Assembly (NCBI GenBank): GCA_024692235.1
Contig: JAILMW010000007.1
Coordinates: forward strand, 62,001 to 126,000
Length of the DNA: 64,000 nucleotides
DNA from: Saccharofermentans sp.
GTDB taxonomy: Bacteria; Bacillota; Clostridia; Saccharofermentanales; Saccharofermentanaceae
Direction of reading: 5' to 3'
Part shown: positions 39,201 through 46,834 of the stretch, piece after piece
Position numbering within the stretch: the stretch's first letter is position 1
How the letters are laid out: every line of letters begins with the position of its first letter
Made by a program: the position numbers and the translations under genes
The notes under the pieces: generated by a model
Seen by the model: only the letters and a program-made list of their open reading frames with translations
Told to the model about the DNA's origin: nothing
The model's database searches: none

Positions 39201-40069
39201 ACAATGCCGTTATCGTAATAGAGGACGGATCTGATGTCACCATATCCTTCCACGGAGATTGCTCTTTCTACGGCTCCATATATGTATCTGAAGACTCAAG
39301 AGTACTGTTCGAAGGCGATGGTGCAGTGACCCTTTATACTGATCCTAAGGAATACTACGGTATAGGTTCAGGCAAGGATCAGATGTGCGGCAGCATGACC
39401 TTTGACATGACAGGTACATTGGACATCATATGCTCAGGTCTTGAAGGTGTAGGCATAGGTTCCTGGGAGAACTGCGATCTTAAGTTCATAGACGGACTGT
39501 ATTCCGTTACCATGACAGGCCAGCATGCTGTAGGCATAGGCTCTGTTAAGGGCTCCGCGGATATATCCGTAACAGACTGTAAGTTCGATGTTATATCTAA
39601 GGCTTCAAACTGTATTGCCATGGGTTCTTACAGTGCGGATGCCAACATATCACTTAACCACATATTCTTTACGGCTAAGCTTGAAGGTAACCGTCTTGCC
39701 GCAATGGGCACATTAGACGGTGATCTTGCTACCGTTTACATAACCAAGTCCAACGTTACAGGCATAATCAAGGGCAGGGAGTGTATCGGTATAGGCGTAG
39801 CAGGAGACGGTGACTCTGTATTTACCGTAGACAATGCTGCAGTATCCCTTACTGTAAAAGGCGACAGAGCTTTTGCAATAGGCACATGGGATCAGAACGG
39901 CTCTCTTAAGGCAACAAATGCAAGACTTGCGGTCGCAGTCATGAACAACGAAGCAACATTCATAGGTTCTTCCGGAGATGATGTCACGATCTCAAACTGC
40001 GATGTTAAGTTCGAACATAACGACAAGACATATCTTATGCCTGATCTTATGAGGCTTATTCATTCCTGA
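36296..40069 (+). CDS. PBP-like sensor, degenerate GGDEF, EAL phosphodiesterase and C-terminal beta-helix-like repeat domain
   Basis: LacI-like N-terminus (VCSNDRMAIGAAKYLTSHGISIPENIAIAGFDS); degenerate GGDEF (MGNGEIVAL); YEALMR, IELTEQ, AIDDYGTGYSN, LKIDRALL; C-terminal [AVI]GIGS/[AI]MGS repeats. Confidence 0.85.
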   Translation: MSRRRIAVLTAQIEEYGQTVFLRGLIRSAFEHDIEVSVFSMFQKIQSSIAREKGDSSIFDLVNYSLYDAIVVVPNTIHTPGIVDEIVDKIKSTYNGPVLYIDRDSEDFYSFKIYASHSLYKVVSHLIEDHNLTDIGFISGKTSSTHTQIRLDAYIEAMTSHGLTVDKDRIYYGDYWYLSGESVAEKILKSPKGLPQALVCSNDRMAIGAAKYLTSHGISIPENIAIAGFDSYEDGQHSPVPLTSVNVPINEFGSYIGDCIDDILNGREYKQFDGESELFIGSSCGCNCESIRPEFPLRRSWDTEESRGRVNSVFNHMNEDMMLQNSFNGIINSIFLNVYQIRPFHGLDICINENWTDERSTFTSRLLNIVSCGESEDKPDAIDLSNYYDKKDILPDILREEFEPRSFFFYPLFFESNCFGFVSLSYTDPDIIPSSDERVWIRNTSIGLENYRRKDSTILKNKIIEEGINKDPVTGLNNYSGFMKEAPALVSRMSMLGNNVGVIAFDIKGLSAINKQYGHSEGDVVINALGIIISKAFDDISSFCFCMGNGEIVALRMYKSDPEEGLKEKLNKVSDYLNEYNSTLSEDKKIEIYSSTGIGEIYSQNELEKLVNETINKKNTMKNSLVSKLSEDEKKEEEAVRAVLDNNCLVYHFQPIVNARTGEIFSYEALMRSSIDPYPNPLTIIKYAEHMDRLYDVEALTFRNVLAIMKQRQDIFDGSRKLFINSIPGQNLKGDDLMELVSAASEVKDTIVIELTEQAELSDEDVHAMKNDFYSLGIQTAIDDYGTGYSNVVNLLRYDPDYLKIDRALLSEIQNSSQKQYFVKQMVRFCHENNVMALAEGVETYEELKTVIELGVDLIQGYYTGRPQKEIVRSIHPKIFDEIRSINARLKNNDNAGIYYAGRESRILLTQLDIEGMSVIDITDNDSGLTDFEITGVPGTIYKTGIHIHGGYTGRIKLDNLMLKKMVGYNAVIVIEDGSDVTISFHGDCSFYGSIYVSEDSRVLFEGDGAVTLYTDPKEYYGIGSGKDQMCGSMTFDMTGTLDIICSGLEGVGIGSWENCDLKFIDGLYSVTMTGQHAVGIGSVKGSADISVTDCKFDVISKASNCIAMGSYSADANISLNHIFFTAKLEGNRLAAMGTLDGDLATVYITKSNVTGIIKGRECIGIGVAGDGDSVFTVDNAAVSLTVKGDRAFAIGTWDQNGSLKATNARLAVAVMNNEATFIGSSGDDVTISNCDVKFEHNDKTYLMPDLMRLIHS

Positions 40070-40165
40070 TAAGAATGTGTCAGTCTGTCTTAAACAGATA
40101 GCGGATATCCTGCTAATAGTGTTAGTATTATTCGGATAAGTTAATCGAAGGGACTGACAAAATAG

Positions 40166-40591
40166 ATGTTTAAGATCAGATATCTTGTAAGCGAAAGAGA
40201 TATTATCGATTGGTATAAGAATAAAGACGATACTTTGTATGGTTATCTATGGTTTATCATAAATGATACTGTAGTAGGTGAGCCTCCCGTTGAGGATTTC
40301 CCCATGGGCTTTTACTACGAAAGTCTCTTATGGTGGCAAAGCCAAATGACGGCAGTTGCCGATCTGAAATCAGGTGAGGAGAAGAAGTGTTATTTTTGCA
40401 CGCCTAATCGATTAAACCTTGTATTCCGTAATGTTGATGACCAACAGTATGAGATCACTCTTTTACATGATGACAAGGAAGAATGGAGAATATCGATAGA
40501 CAGTTCGTCAGTTCTTGATGCTATCGAGAAGTTTGTCAGCACTTTTAATAACGGTATCGAATATGTAGTTAATAATTGTATTGATGATTAG
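40166..40591 (+). CDS. Hypothetical 141-aa protein
   Basis: Open ORF with plausible start; no recognised motif. Confidence 0.6.
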   Translation: MFKIRYLVSERDIIDWYKNKDDTLYGYLWFIINDTVVGEPPVEDFPMGFYYESLLWWQSQMTAVADLKSGEEKKCYFCTPNRLNLVFRNVDDQQYEITLLHDDKEEWRISIDSSSVLDAIEKFVSTFNNGIEYVVNNCIDD

Positions 40592-40653
40592 AGCAATATT
40601 CGGATTTGACCTACGGCAGATAGTTGAAGTGTAGCGGTATATTGATAAGTTCC

Positions 40654-40682
40654 TTGACCGTTACCCTTTGATTTGGTAACAT
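40654..40682 (+). promoter_or_regulatory. Promoter of leuA T-box transcript with inverted repeat
   Basis: TTGACC - 17 nt - TAACAT; GTTACC...GGTAAC spans the spacer and -10. Confidence 0.55.
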
Positions 40683-40703
40683 CGTGTTAATTACATATTC
40701 TTG

Positions 40704-40960
40704 CGTTGATGAGGAATAGTACTTATTGATTCTGCTTAACAGAGAGCTGCAGATGGTGGAAGGCAGTAAGAAGAGCAGTAGGGAACTCGCCTCAGAGCAT
40801 CCGGTTGAAAGCTTTGGCAAGTAGATCAGGACGGAAGTCCACCGTTACAGGGACAGGATATCGGTAGATTACCCGTATCCGGTAAGTGCATCCAATGACG
40901 GATGAATTAGAGTGGTACCGCGAACGCCCCTTCGTCTCTATTAGATGAAGGGGCTTGTTG
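40704..40960 (+). ncRNA. T-box leader (Leu specifier CUC) with terminator
   Basis: GAGGAATAGTA, AGAGAGCTG, specifier region GAACTCGCC (CTC 40786-40788), T-box AGAGTGGTACCGCG 40909-40922, terminator GCCCCTTC...GAAGGGGC. Confidence 0.93.
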
Positions 40961-40979
40961 TATATATTGGAGGTGCAAT

Positions 40980-42644
40980 ATGAACTATCAGCGGTATCGC
41001 AAGATCCCCGAGGTCCCTATGGTGAACAGGACCTGGCCCGGAAATACGATAAAGAAAGCTCCCATATGGTGCTCCGTTGATCTTCGTGACGGTAATCAGG
41101 CATTGGAAGTGCCTATGAATCTCGAGCAGAAGCTGGAATTCTTTGATTTTCTTGTAAAGCGCGGATTTAAGGAGATCGAGATAGGATTTCCCGCGGCTTC
41201 CGATACCGATTATAACTTCTGCCGTGAACTTATAGATAATGATCTGATCCCTGATGATGTAGCTATTCAGGTCTTAACTCAGTCAAGACCGCATATCATA
41301 GAGAAGACTATCGATGCGGTTTACGGTGCCAAGAATGTGATCATTCACTTATATAATTCGACAAGTACTCTGCAAAGAGATGTAGTATTCGGATTCGATA
41401 AGAAGGAGTGTCTGGACCTGGCTGTATCAGGTGCAAAGCTCATTAAGGAATATATCGATAACGATGAGAGCGGCACTAACTTTATATTCGAGTATTCTCC
41501 CGAGAGCTTCTCTTCGACAGAGCCTGATTTTGCGGTTGAGATATGCGATGCGGTAGCTTCCGTTATGTGTCCGACTCCCGACAAGAAGATGATCGTTAAT
41601 CTGCCTGAGACCGTGGAATATACGCTTCCTAATGTATATGCGGATATGGTTGAATTCTTCTGTCAGAATACCAAGTTCAGAGACAGTATTATCGTGTCAT
41701 TGCATACACATAACGACAGAGGAACAGGTGTAGCCGCATCCGAATTGGGATTACTTGCAGGCGCTGACAGGATAGAAGGTACGCTCTTCGGTAACGGCGA
41801 GAGAACAGGTAATGTTGATATCATTACACTGGCCGTAAATATGATGATGCAAGGTGTGAATCCGGTACTGGATTTCTCATCTATTGATTCCTGTGTCGAT
41901 ATATACGAGAGATGTACTTCAATGCAGGTGGAACCTCGTCATCCCTGGGCAGGTAAACTTGTATTTACCGCATTCTCCGGATCTCATCAGGATGCGATCA
42001 ATAAGGGTAAGAAAAAGATGGAAGAGAGACATTCAGATATATGGGATGTTCCTTATCTTCCCGTGGATCCTGCAGACCTCGGAAGAGACTACGAGCCTAT
42101 CATAAGGATCAACAGCCAGTCCGGAAGAGGCGGTGTCTCCTATGTCATGGAGCAGTACTTCGGTATTATGCTGCCTAAGAGCTTCCAGAAAGATTTCCTT
42201 TCGCTTATAAAGACCGAGAGTGACAGTAACGAGAAGGAACTTCTTCCTCAGCAGGTATTCGAGCTCTTTGACGATAACTATATTAACGTTATAACTCCTT
42301 ACGGACTTAACAGGTTCAGTGAGCATGCTCTGGGTGATAAAAAGTCCGAGGTAGAGGCATTTATTACCGATAACGGTAAAGAAGTCAATATCAAGGGCAG
42401 AGGTAAGGGTCTTCTTGATGCTTTCGTAAATGCTTTCGGAGAATATACAGGAGTAAAGTTCTCGATCAATATGTATAACGAGCATGCCATGAAGAGCGGT
42501 ACTGATTCTGCGGCTATTACATATATCGAGATCAAGCGTGAATCTGACGGTCAGATCTTCCTTGGTGCCGGTGTATCCTCTTCTGTGACAAAGAGTTCCG
42601 TTCGTGCTATCATTAGTGCGTATAATCGCATGATAAAGGAATAA
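40980..42644 (+). CDS. leuA: 2-isopropylmalate synthase
   Basis: APIWCSVDLRDGNQALEVPMNLEQKLEFF, SLHTHNDRGTGVAASELGLLAGADRIEGTLFGNGERTGNVD. Confidence 0.97.
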   Translation: MNYQRYRKIPEVPMVNRTWPGNTIKKAPIWCSVDLRDGNQALEVPMNLEQKLEFFDFLVKRGFKEIEIGFPAASDTDYNFCRELIDNDLIPDDVAIQVLTQSRPHIIEKTIDAVYGAKNVIIHLYNSTSTLQRDVVFGFDKKECLDLAVSGAKLIKEYIDNDESGTNFIFEYSPESFSSTEPDFAVEICDAVASVMCPTPDKKMIVNLPETVEYTLPNVYADMVEFFCQNTKFRDSIIVSLHTHNDRGTGVAASELGLLAGADRIEGTLFGNGERTGNVDIITLAVNMMMQGVNPVLDFSSIDSCVDIYERCTSMQVEPRHPWAGKLVFTAFSGSHQDAINKGKKKMEERHSDIWDVPYLPVDPADLGRDYEPIIRINSQSGRGGVSYVMEQYFGIMLPKSFQKDFLSLIKTESDSNEKELLPQQVFELFDDNYINVITPYGLNRFSEHALGDKKSEVEAFITDNGKEVNIKGRGKGLLDAFVNAFGEYTGVKFSINMYNEHAMKSGTDSAAITYIEIKRESDGQIFLGAGVSSSVTKSSVRAIISAYNRMIKE

Positions 42645-42649
42645 ATCAC

Positions 42650-43747
42650 ATGAATTACGACTATTTGATCGTTGGCGCAGGTCTTTACGGCGCTATCTTT
42701 GCAAGAGAACTTACAGACGCAGGCAAGAAAGTACTTGTTATCGATAAGAGAGATCACGTTGCCGGCAACATCTATACAGAAGAAGTAGAAGGCATCAATG
42801 TACATAAATACGGAGCTCATATCTTCCATACGAATGATAAGCGTGCGTGGGAATATGTAACTCGTTTTGCCGACTTTAACAGATATACGAACTCTCCCGT
42901 AGCTAACTACAAGGGTGAGCTTTATTCTCTGCCTTTTAACATGTACACCTTCAATAAGATGTGGGGTGTAGTTACTCCCGAGGAAGCTGCAGCTAAGATC
43001 GAAGAGCAGCGTAAGGCAGCAGGCATCACAGAGCCTAAGAACCTCGAGGAGCAGGCTATAAGTCTTGTAGGTACTGATATCTACGAGAAGCTTATCAAGG
43101 GATATACACAGAAGCAGTGGGGCAGACCTTGTACTGAGCTTCCTTCTTTCATTATTAAGAGACTTCCCGTAAGGCTTACTTTCGATAATAACTACTTTAA
43201 TGCTCTCTATCAGGGTATTCCCATGGGCGGATATACTAAGATGATAGAGAATATGCTTGATGGTATCGAAGTTAAGCTCGGTGTTGATTTCTTGGAGAAT
43301 AGGGATGAACTTACTAAAGTCGCATCTAAGATAGTTTATACAGGCCCTGTTGATGCATACTTTGACTATAAGCTCGGAACACTTGAGTACAGATCTGTAA
43401 GATTCGAGACTGAGATCCTTGATAAGCCTAACTTCCAGGGTAATGCCGTAGTTAACTATACTGATGCAGAGACTCCTTATACACGTATCATCGAGCATAA
43501 GTTCTTCGAGTTCGGGACACAGGAGAAGACTGTAATAAGCCGTGAGTACAGCTCCGAGTGGAAGAAGGGCGATGAGCCTTACTATCCCGTTAACGACGAT
43601 AAGAACGGAGCTCTCTATCAGGAGTATAAGGAACTCGCGGATAAGGAAGGTAATGTCATCTTCGGCGGACGTCTCGGCGAGTACAAGTACTACGATATGG
43701 ATGCTGTAGTAGTCAAGGCTCTTGATATGGTAGCAAAAGAAATCTGA
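42650..43747 (+). CDS. glf: UDP-galactopyranose mutase
   Basis: YDYLIVGAGLYGAIFARELTDAGKKVLVIDKRDHVAGNIYTE, KYGAHIFHTNDKRAWEYV. Confidence 0.96.
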   Translation: MNYDYLIVGAGLYGAIFARELTDAGKKVLVIDKRDHVAGNIYTEEVEGINVHKYGAHIFHTNDKRAWEYVTRFADFNRYTNSPVANYKGELYSLPFNMYTFNKMWGVVTPEEAAAKIEEQRKAAGITEPKNLEEQAISLVGTDIYEKLIKGYTQKQWGRPCTELPSFIIKRLPVRLTFDNNYFNALYQGIPMGGYTKMIENMLDGIEVKLGVDFLENRDELTKVASKIVYTGPVDAYFDYKLGTLEYRSVRFETEILDKPNFQGNAVVNYTDAETPYTRIIEHKFFEFGTQEKTVISREYSSEWKKGDEPYYPVNDDKNGALYQEYKELADKEGNVIFGGRLGEYKYYDMDAVVVKALDMVAKEI

Positions 43748-43766
43748 TAATAACGACTGAGAACTA

Positions 43767-43797
43767 CGGGCTTCCGGCTTATGTCGGGAGCCTTTCT
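43767..43797 (+). terminator. Intrinsic terminator after glf
   Basis: GGCTTCCG-gcttatgt-CGGGAGCC then TTTCTT. Confidence 0.7.
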
Positions 43798-43813
43798 TAT
43801 ACGGAGAAGACAT

Positions 43814-44419
43814 ATGCGTAAAGGTTATGATCTTGATGAGATCCTATCCGGATGTTTATATCACGCTATCGGAGCCGTGCCTGATGCTGACGGCTGGTTC
43901 AGTATCGATGATGTCCTGCAGGTCATAGCGGCTGTTTGTCCGACAGATCGTTCTAAACTTATTGCTCATATATCAGATAATGATCGGTATATCTTAAATG
44001 ACGATAAGACAAAGATACGTATAAGCCCCGAATTCCTCATTCCTTCAGATGTGGAATCGCAGCTGATTGATCTTCGTAAGATCGATATCAGAGATATGGT
44101 CTTTAAGAAGAATGATCTATCTTATCTCGCCGATATAGATAAGAAGATCATTGTTGAGAGAAATGACGGGAAAATATGGGAATTTCCCTTTTATACGAAT
44201 ACCGTTCATTATATTGATGATATGAGATTCTTTATGGTACTGGAAAAGCACGGCAAAAGGATGCTGGCGGTAAGTTCTTATATGACCAAGAGTTATAAGA
44301 ACAGATACAGGATGTTCATAAGCGGCTTTCCCAAGGTTATAGATAACGAATATCCGATAGATGCCGAGCTTGTTGATTTTGACGGATATAGCTATAAGAT
44401 CATGGTAACCGGTGAATGA
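43814..44419 (+). CDS. KptA/Tpt1 N-lobe-like domain fused to an uncharacterised C-terminal domain
   Basis: LDEILSGCLYHAIGAVPDADGWFSIDDVLQVI...NDRYILNDDKTKIRIS resembles the RNA 2'-phosphotransferase N-lobe. ATG 43814 chosen because 43781 lies inside the terminator hairpin. Confidence 0.55.
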   Translation: MRKGYDLDEILSGCLYHAIGAVPDADGWFSIDDVLQVIAAVCPTDRSKLIAHISDNDRYILNDDKTKIRISPEFLIPSDVESQLIDLRKIDIRDMVFKKNDLSYLADIDKKIIVERNDGKIWEFPFYTNTVHYIDDMRFFMVLEKHGKRMLAVSSYMTKSYKNRYRMFISGFPKVIDNEYPIDAELVDFDGYSYKIMVTGE

Positions 44420-44554
44420 AACTGTTAATATAATTCGCGAGTAAGATTTCTTTGATATTTGGTTTCCTTACTCGAAACTAACACGTTTCACTCATCTGTG
44501 GTATAATAAATTAGATAGTTTCCATCAGTTAATGAGCATTCAAGGAATAATTCT

Positions 44555-45214
44555 ATGCTGGGTTTTAAGTATGAGATGCTAATGGATAACGATTATGTTC
44601 CCGAGTTCAAGTGTCCCGTCTGCGGCAGTCTTGGACTTGTGCATGAACATGATGCTCTGTCTGATAATTCCCCTGAGATATGCAGATGCTGCGGTGCGAT
44701 CATTCTGGGCGGCTCTAATCTTGATGCCAACAGCTGGTACAAGATATGGCGCGAACATGGTTCCAAAGTCCTCTTTGATATGCCTTTCGAAGAAAGAAGC
44801 GAATACTACAGGACTTTACTTGAAGAATATGAAGTAAAACATATCTATATACCTTCAAGAACTGATATAGAGAATCTTACTATCGAAGAGAGAGCATTTA
44901 CTCAAAACTTCTTTAAGAAGATCATAGATCACGATAAGAAGATAATGATAGAGACAGGGGGGAAGAGATATACTTTCCCTTATGTTACCAATACTATCTT
45001 TGTAGTAAGGGATGACTCTACTTATATTGCGGTAGCAGAGAAGTATGACTCTAAGATCTTATTCCTGAGTCATGAATTCCAATATAATCCTTATGTCTAT
45101 AGGACTGCTTATGTCGGTCTTCTTCCGGATGTGTTTAAGCTTTCGATGTCACTTGATGAGACCTGTGAAGTAGAAGATAACGAGGGCAATACCTACGTTA
45201 TCTATGTGAAGTGA
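44555..45214 (+). CDS. Zinc-ribbon protein sharing the C-terminal domain of the upstream gene
   Basis: CPVCGSLGL...CRCCGAII; DKKIMIETGGKRYTFPYVTNTIF aligns with DKKIIVERNDGKIWEFPFYTNTVH. Confidence 0.6.
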   Translation: MLGFKYEMLMDNDYVPEFKCPVCGSLGLVHEHDALSDNSPEICRCCGAIILGGSNLDANSWYKIWREHGSKVLFDMPFEERSEYYRTLLEEYEVKHIYIPSRTDIENLTIEERAFTQNFFKKIIDHDKKIMIETGGKRYTFPYVTNTIFVVRDDSTYIAVAEKYDSKILFLSHEFQYNPYVYRTAYVGLLPDVFKLSMSLDETCEVEDNEGNTYVIYVK

Positions 45215-45306
45215 CGTATTGTTGACTGATATGCAGATGGAACGACAGATTATTCGTAAGAAAGCACAGTCTGCAGAGACGGTTGCTTCCAAGTTAATGT
45301 ATATCT

Positions 45307-45347
45307 AAACCTCAACCTTAGATTGCCGGTCCCGAGTTGAGGTTTTC
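45307..45347. terminator. Terminator between convergent genes
   Basis: AACCTCAAC...GTTGAGGTT then TTC ATTTT. Confidence 0.75.
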
Positions 45348-45358
45348 ATTTTCTCTTA

Positions 45359-46768
45359 TTAGAGCATCTTATTCTTATTTCTGAACTCTTCGTCGTATCT
45401 TCTGATCCTGTGCTTTCTGAAGATCATGAGAGCTACTATCAGGATAAGAGCAAGTAATATAACTCCTGCAAATGTAATAAGAATATTCTTGATGCTGGTC
45501 CAGGGAGTGGTCTTGGTGGGATTAACTGATACGACATGGTCCTTTATCGCTATCTCCAGATGAAGTACACCGACGATATATGTCTTGCCGTCGCTATAAG
45601 TCTTTAATATCGGTATCTCAAAGTTCTGTTCGTCAGCATTGACGTCGATCATGACTTTTGACAGATCTACCGAGTTGGAGCTTCCTGCAGCTGTCCTGTA
45701 GGAAGTGGTCGTTAAGTAAGATGAGAATTCCATTTCAGAGGACATAACGCCAAGCTTAGTATCAAGTAAGGCTCCGTTTATCTGTTCTATTGTCTCGTTA
45801 TATACGGGAGTAAATTCAGACGGCTCGATCATTACTGTGGAGAATGCGGAATAGCCGTATTCAAAAAGATCTATGGTATCTCTGTATCGTGTCTCGTTAT
45901 TAGTAGCTCCGAGAAGTACTGTAATAAGTCTTCTGCCGTTCTTCTCCGATGCTGCTACCTGAGTGTAGCCTGCGCCCTCCGCATAACCGGTCTTTCCTCC
46001 GATGTAGTAATCGTATGAATATTCCTGCGTGGAGATGAACCTGTTGGCATTGGAGATAGTCCTTGAATCAGGGTAGAGATTTGTAGGGTTCATTGTGTGC
46101 TGGAATGTAGTTGCTATATCTTTAAAGTCTTCATATTCGCAGCATTCGTTAAGAATTATCGCCATGTCCCTGGCAGAACTGTGGTTGGTCGCACCGCCGT
46201 TTGTTATTCCGTAGCAGGAAAGGAAGCTTGTGTTAGTACATCCGAGTTCCTGTGCCTTGGCGTTCATGAGAGTGCAGAAAGCTGCTTCGGATCCGGACAC
46301 CTTGATCGCCAGAGCAAGACAGGCATCGTTGGCAGATTGAAGGAGTGCTCCGAAGATCATGTCCTTGACCGTGACTTCTTCGCCTTCCGTAAGTCCTAAC
46401 GTCTCATATCCTTCAGGGATACCGATATACATGGACTGATCGATGGTTATAGTGTCATCAAGATCAAGGTTCTCAAGGGCGACAAGGACAGTCATTACTA
46501 TGGTACATGTAGCGGGATTTATCTGTGTATCTATCTCTCGGCCCATGAGGACGGTATCGGACTGAGCGTCATAAAGGATATATGCCGTTCCCGTAGGACT
46601 GGGAGCATCGGGAAGTTCCTCGTTAAGAAGATCTTCCTTGGATTCATTCTGTGATATAACGTCATCTTCAGGATCATCGAACTGCTCGTTAACCGCAAGT
46701 ACGGTACCAGGAAATATAAAGTTCAATGCGATGATCGCGGTCAAAAGTAACAATAATGGCTTTTTCAT
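45359..46768 (-). CDS. dacF: D-alanyl-D-alanine carboxypeptidase
   Basis: Signal peptide; AIILNE/SARDMA and KTGYAEGAGYTQVAASEKNGRRLITVLLGA; C-terminal TM. Confidence 0.92.
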   Translation of the reverse strand: MKKPLLLLLTAIIALNFIFPGTVLAVNEQFDDPEDDVISQNESKEDLLNEELPDAPSPTGTAYILYDAQSDTVLMGREIDTQINPATCTIVMTVLVALENLDLDDTITIDQSMYIGIPEGYETLGLTEGEEVTVKDMIFGALLQSANDACLALAIKVSGSEAAFCTLMNAKAQELGCTNTSFLSCYGITNGGATNHSSARDMAIILNECCEYEDFKDIATTFQHTMNPTNLYPDSRTISNANRFISTQEYSYDYYIGGKTGYAEGAGYTQVAASEKNGRRLITVLLGATNNETRYRDTIDLFEYGYSAFSTVMIEPSEFTPVYNETIEQINGALLDTKLGVMSSEMEFSSYLTTTSYRTAAGSSNSVDLSKVMIDVNADEQNFEIPILKTYSDGKTYIVGVLHLEIAIKDHVVSVNPTKTTPWTSIKNILITFAGVILLALILIVALMIFRKHRIRRYDEEFRNKNKML

Positions 46769-46834
46769 AAATAAGATTATAACAAAATATGGTATTTCTA
46801 GTATAATAATTCGGTAACAAAGAATAGAGGTATA

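Noticed and set aside
43781-43783. ATG at 43781 as start of the KptA-like ORF
   Set aside because: Lies within the glf terminator hairpin; ATG 43814 with upstream GGAGAAGA is more plausible.
42551-43813. 420-aa minus-strand ORF
   Set aside because: Fully antisense to clearly recognisable glf; Cys/Ser/Leu-rich translation typical of a shadow ORF created by codon bias.
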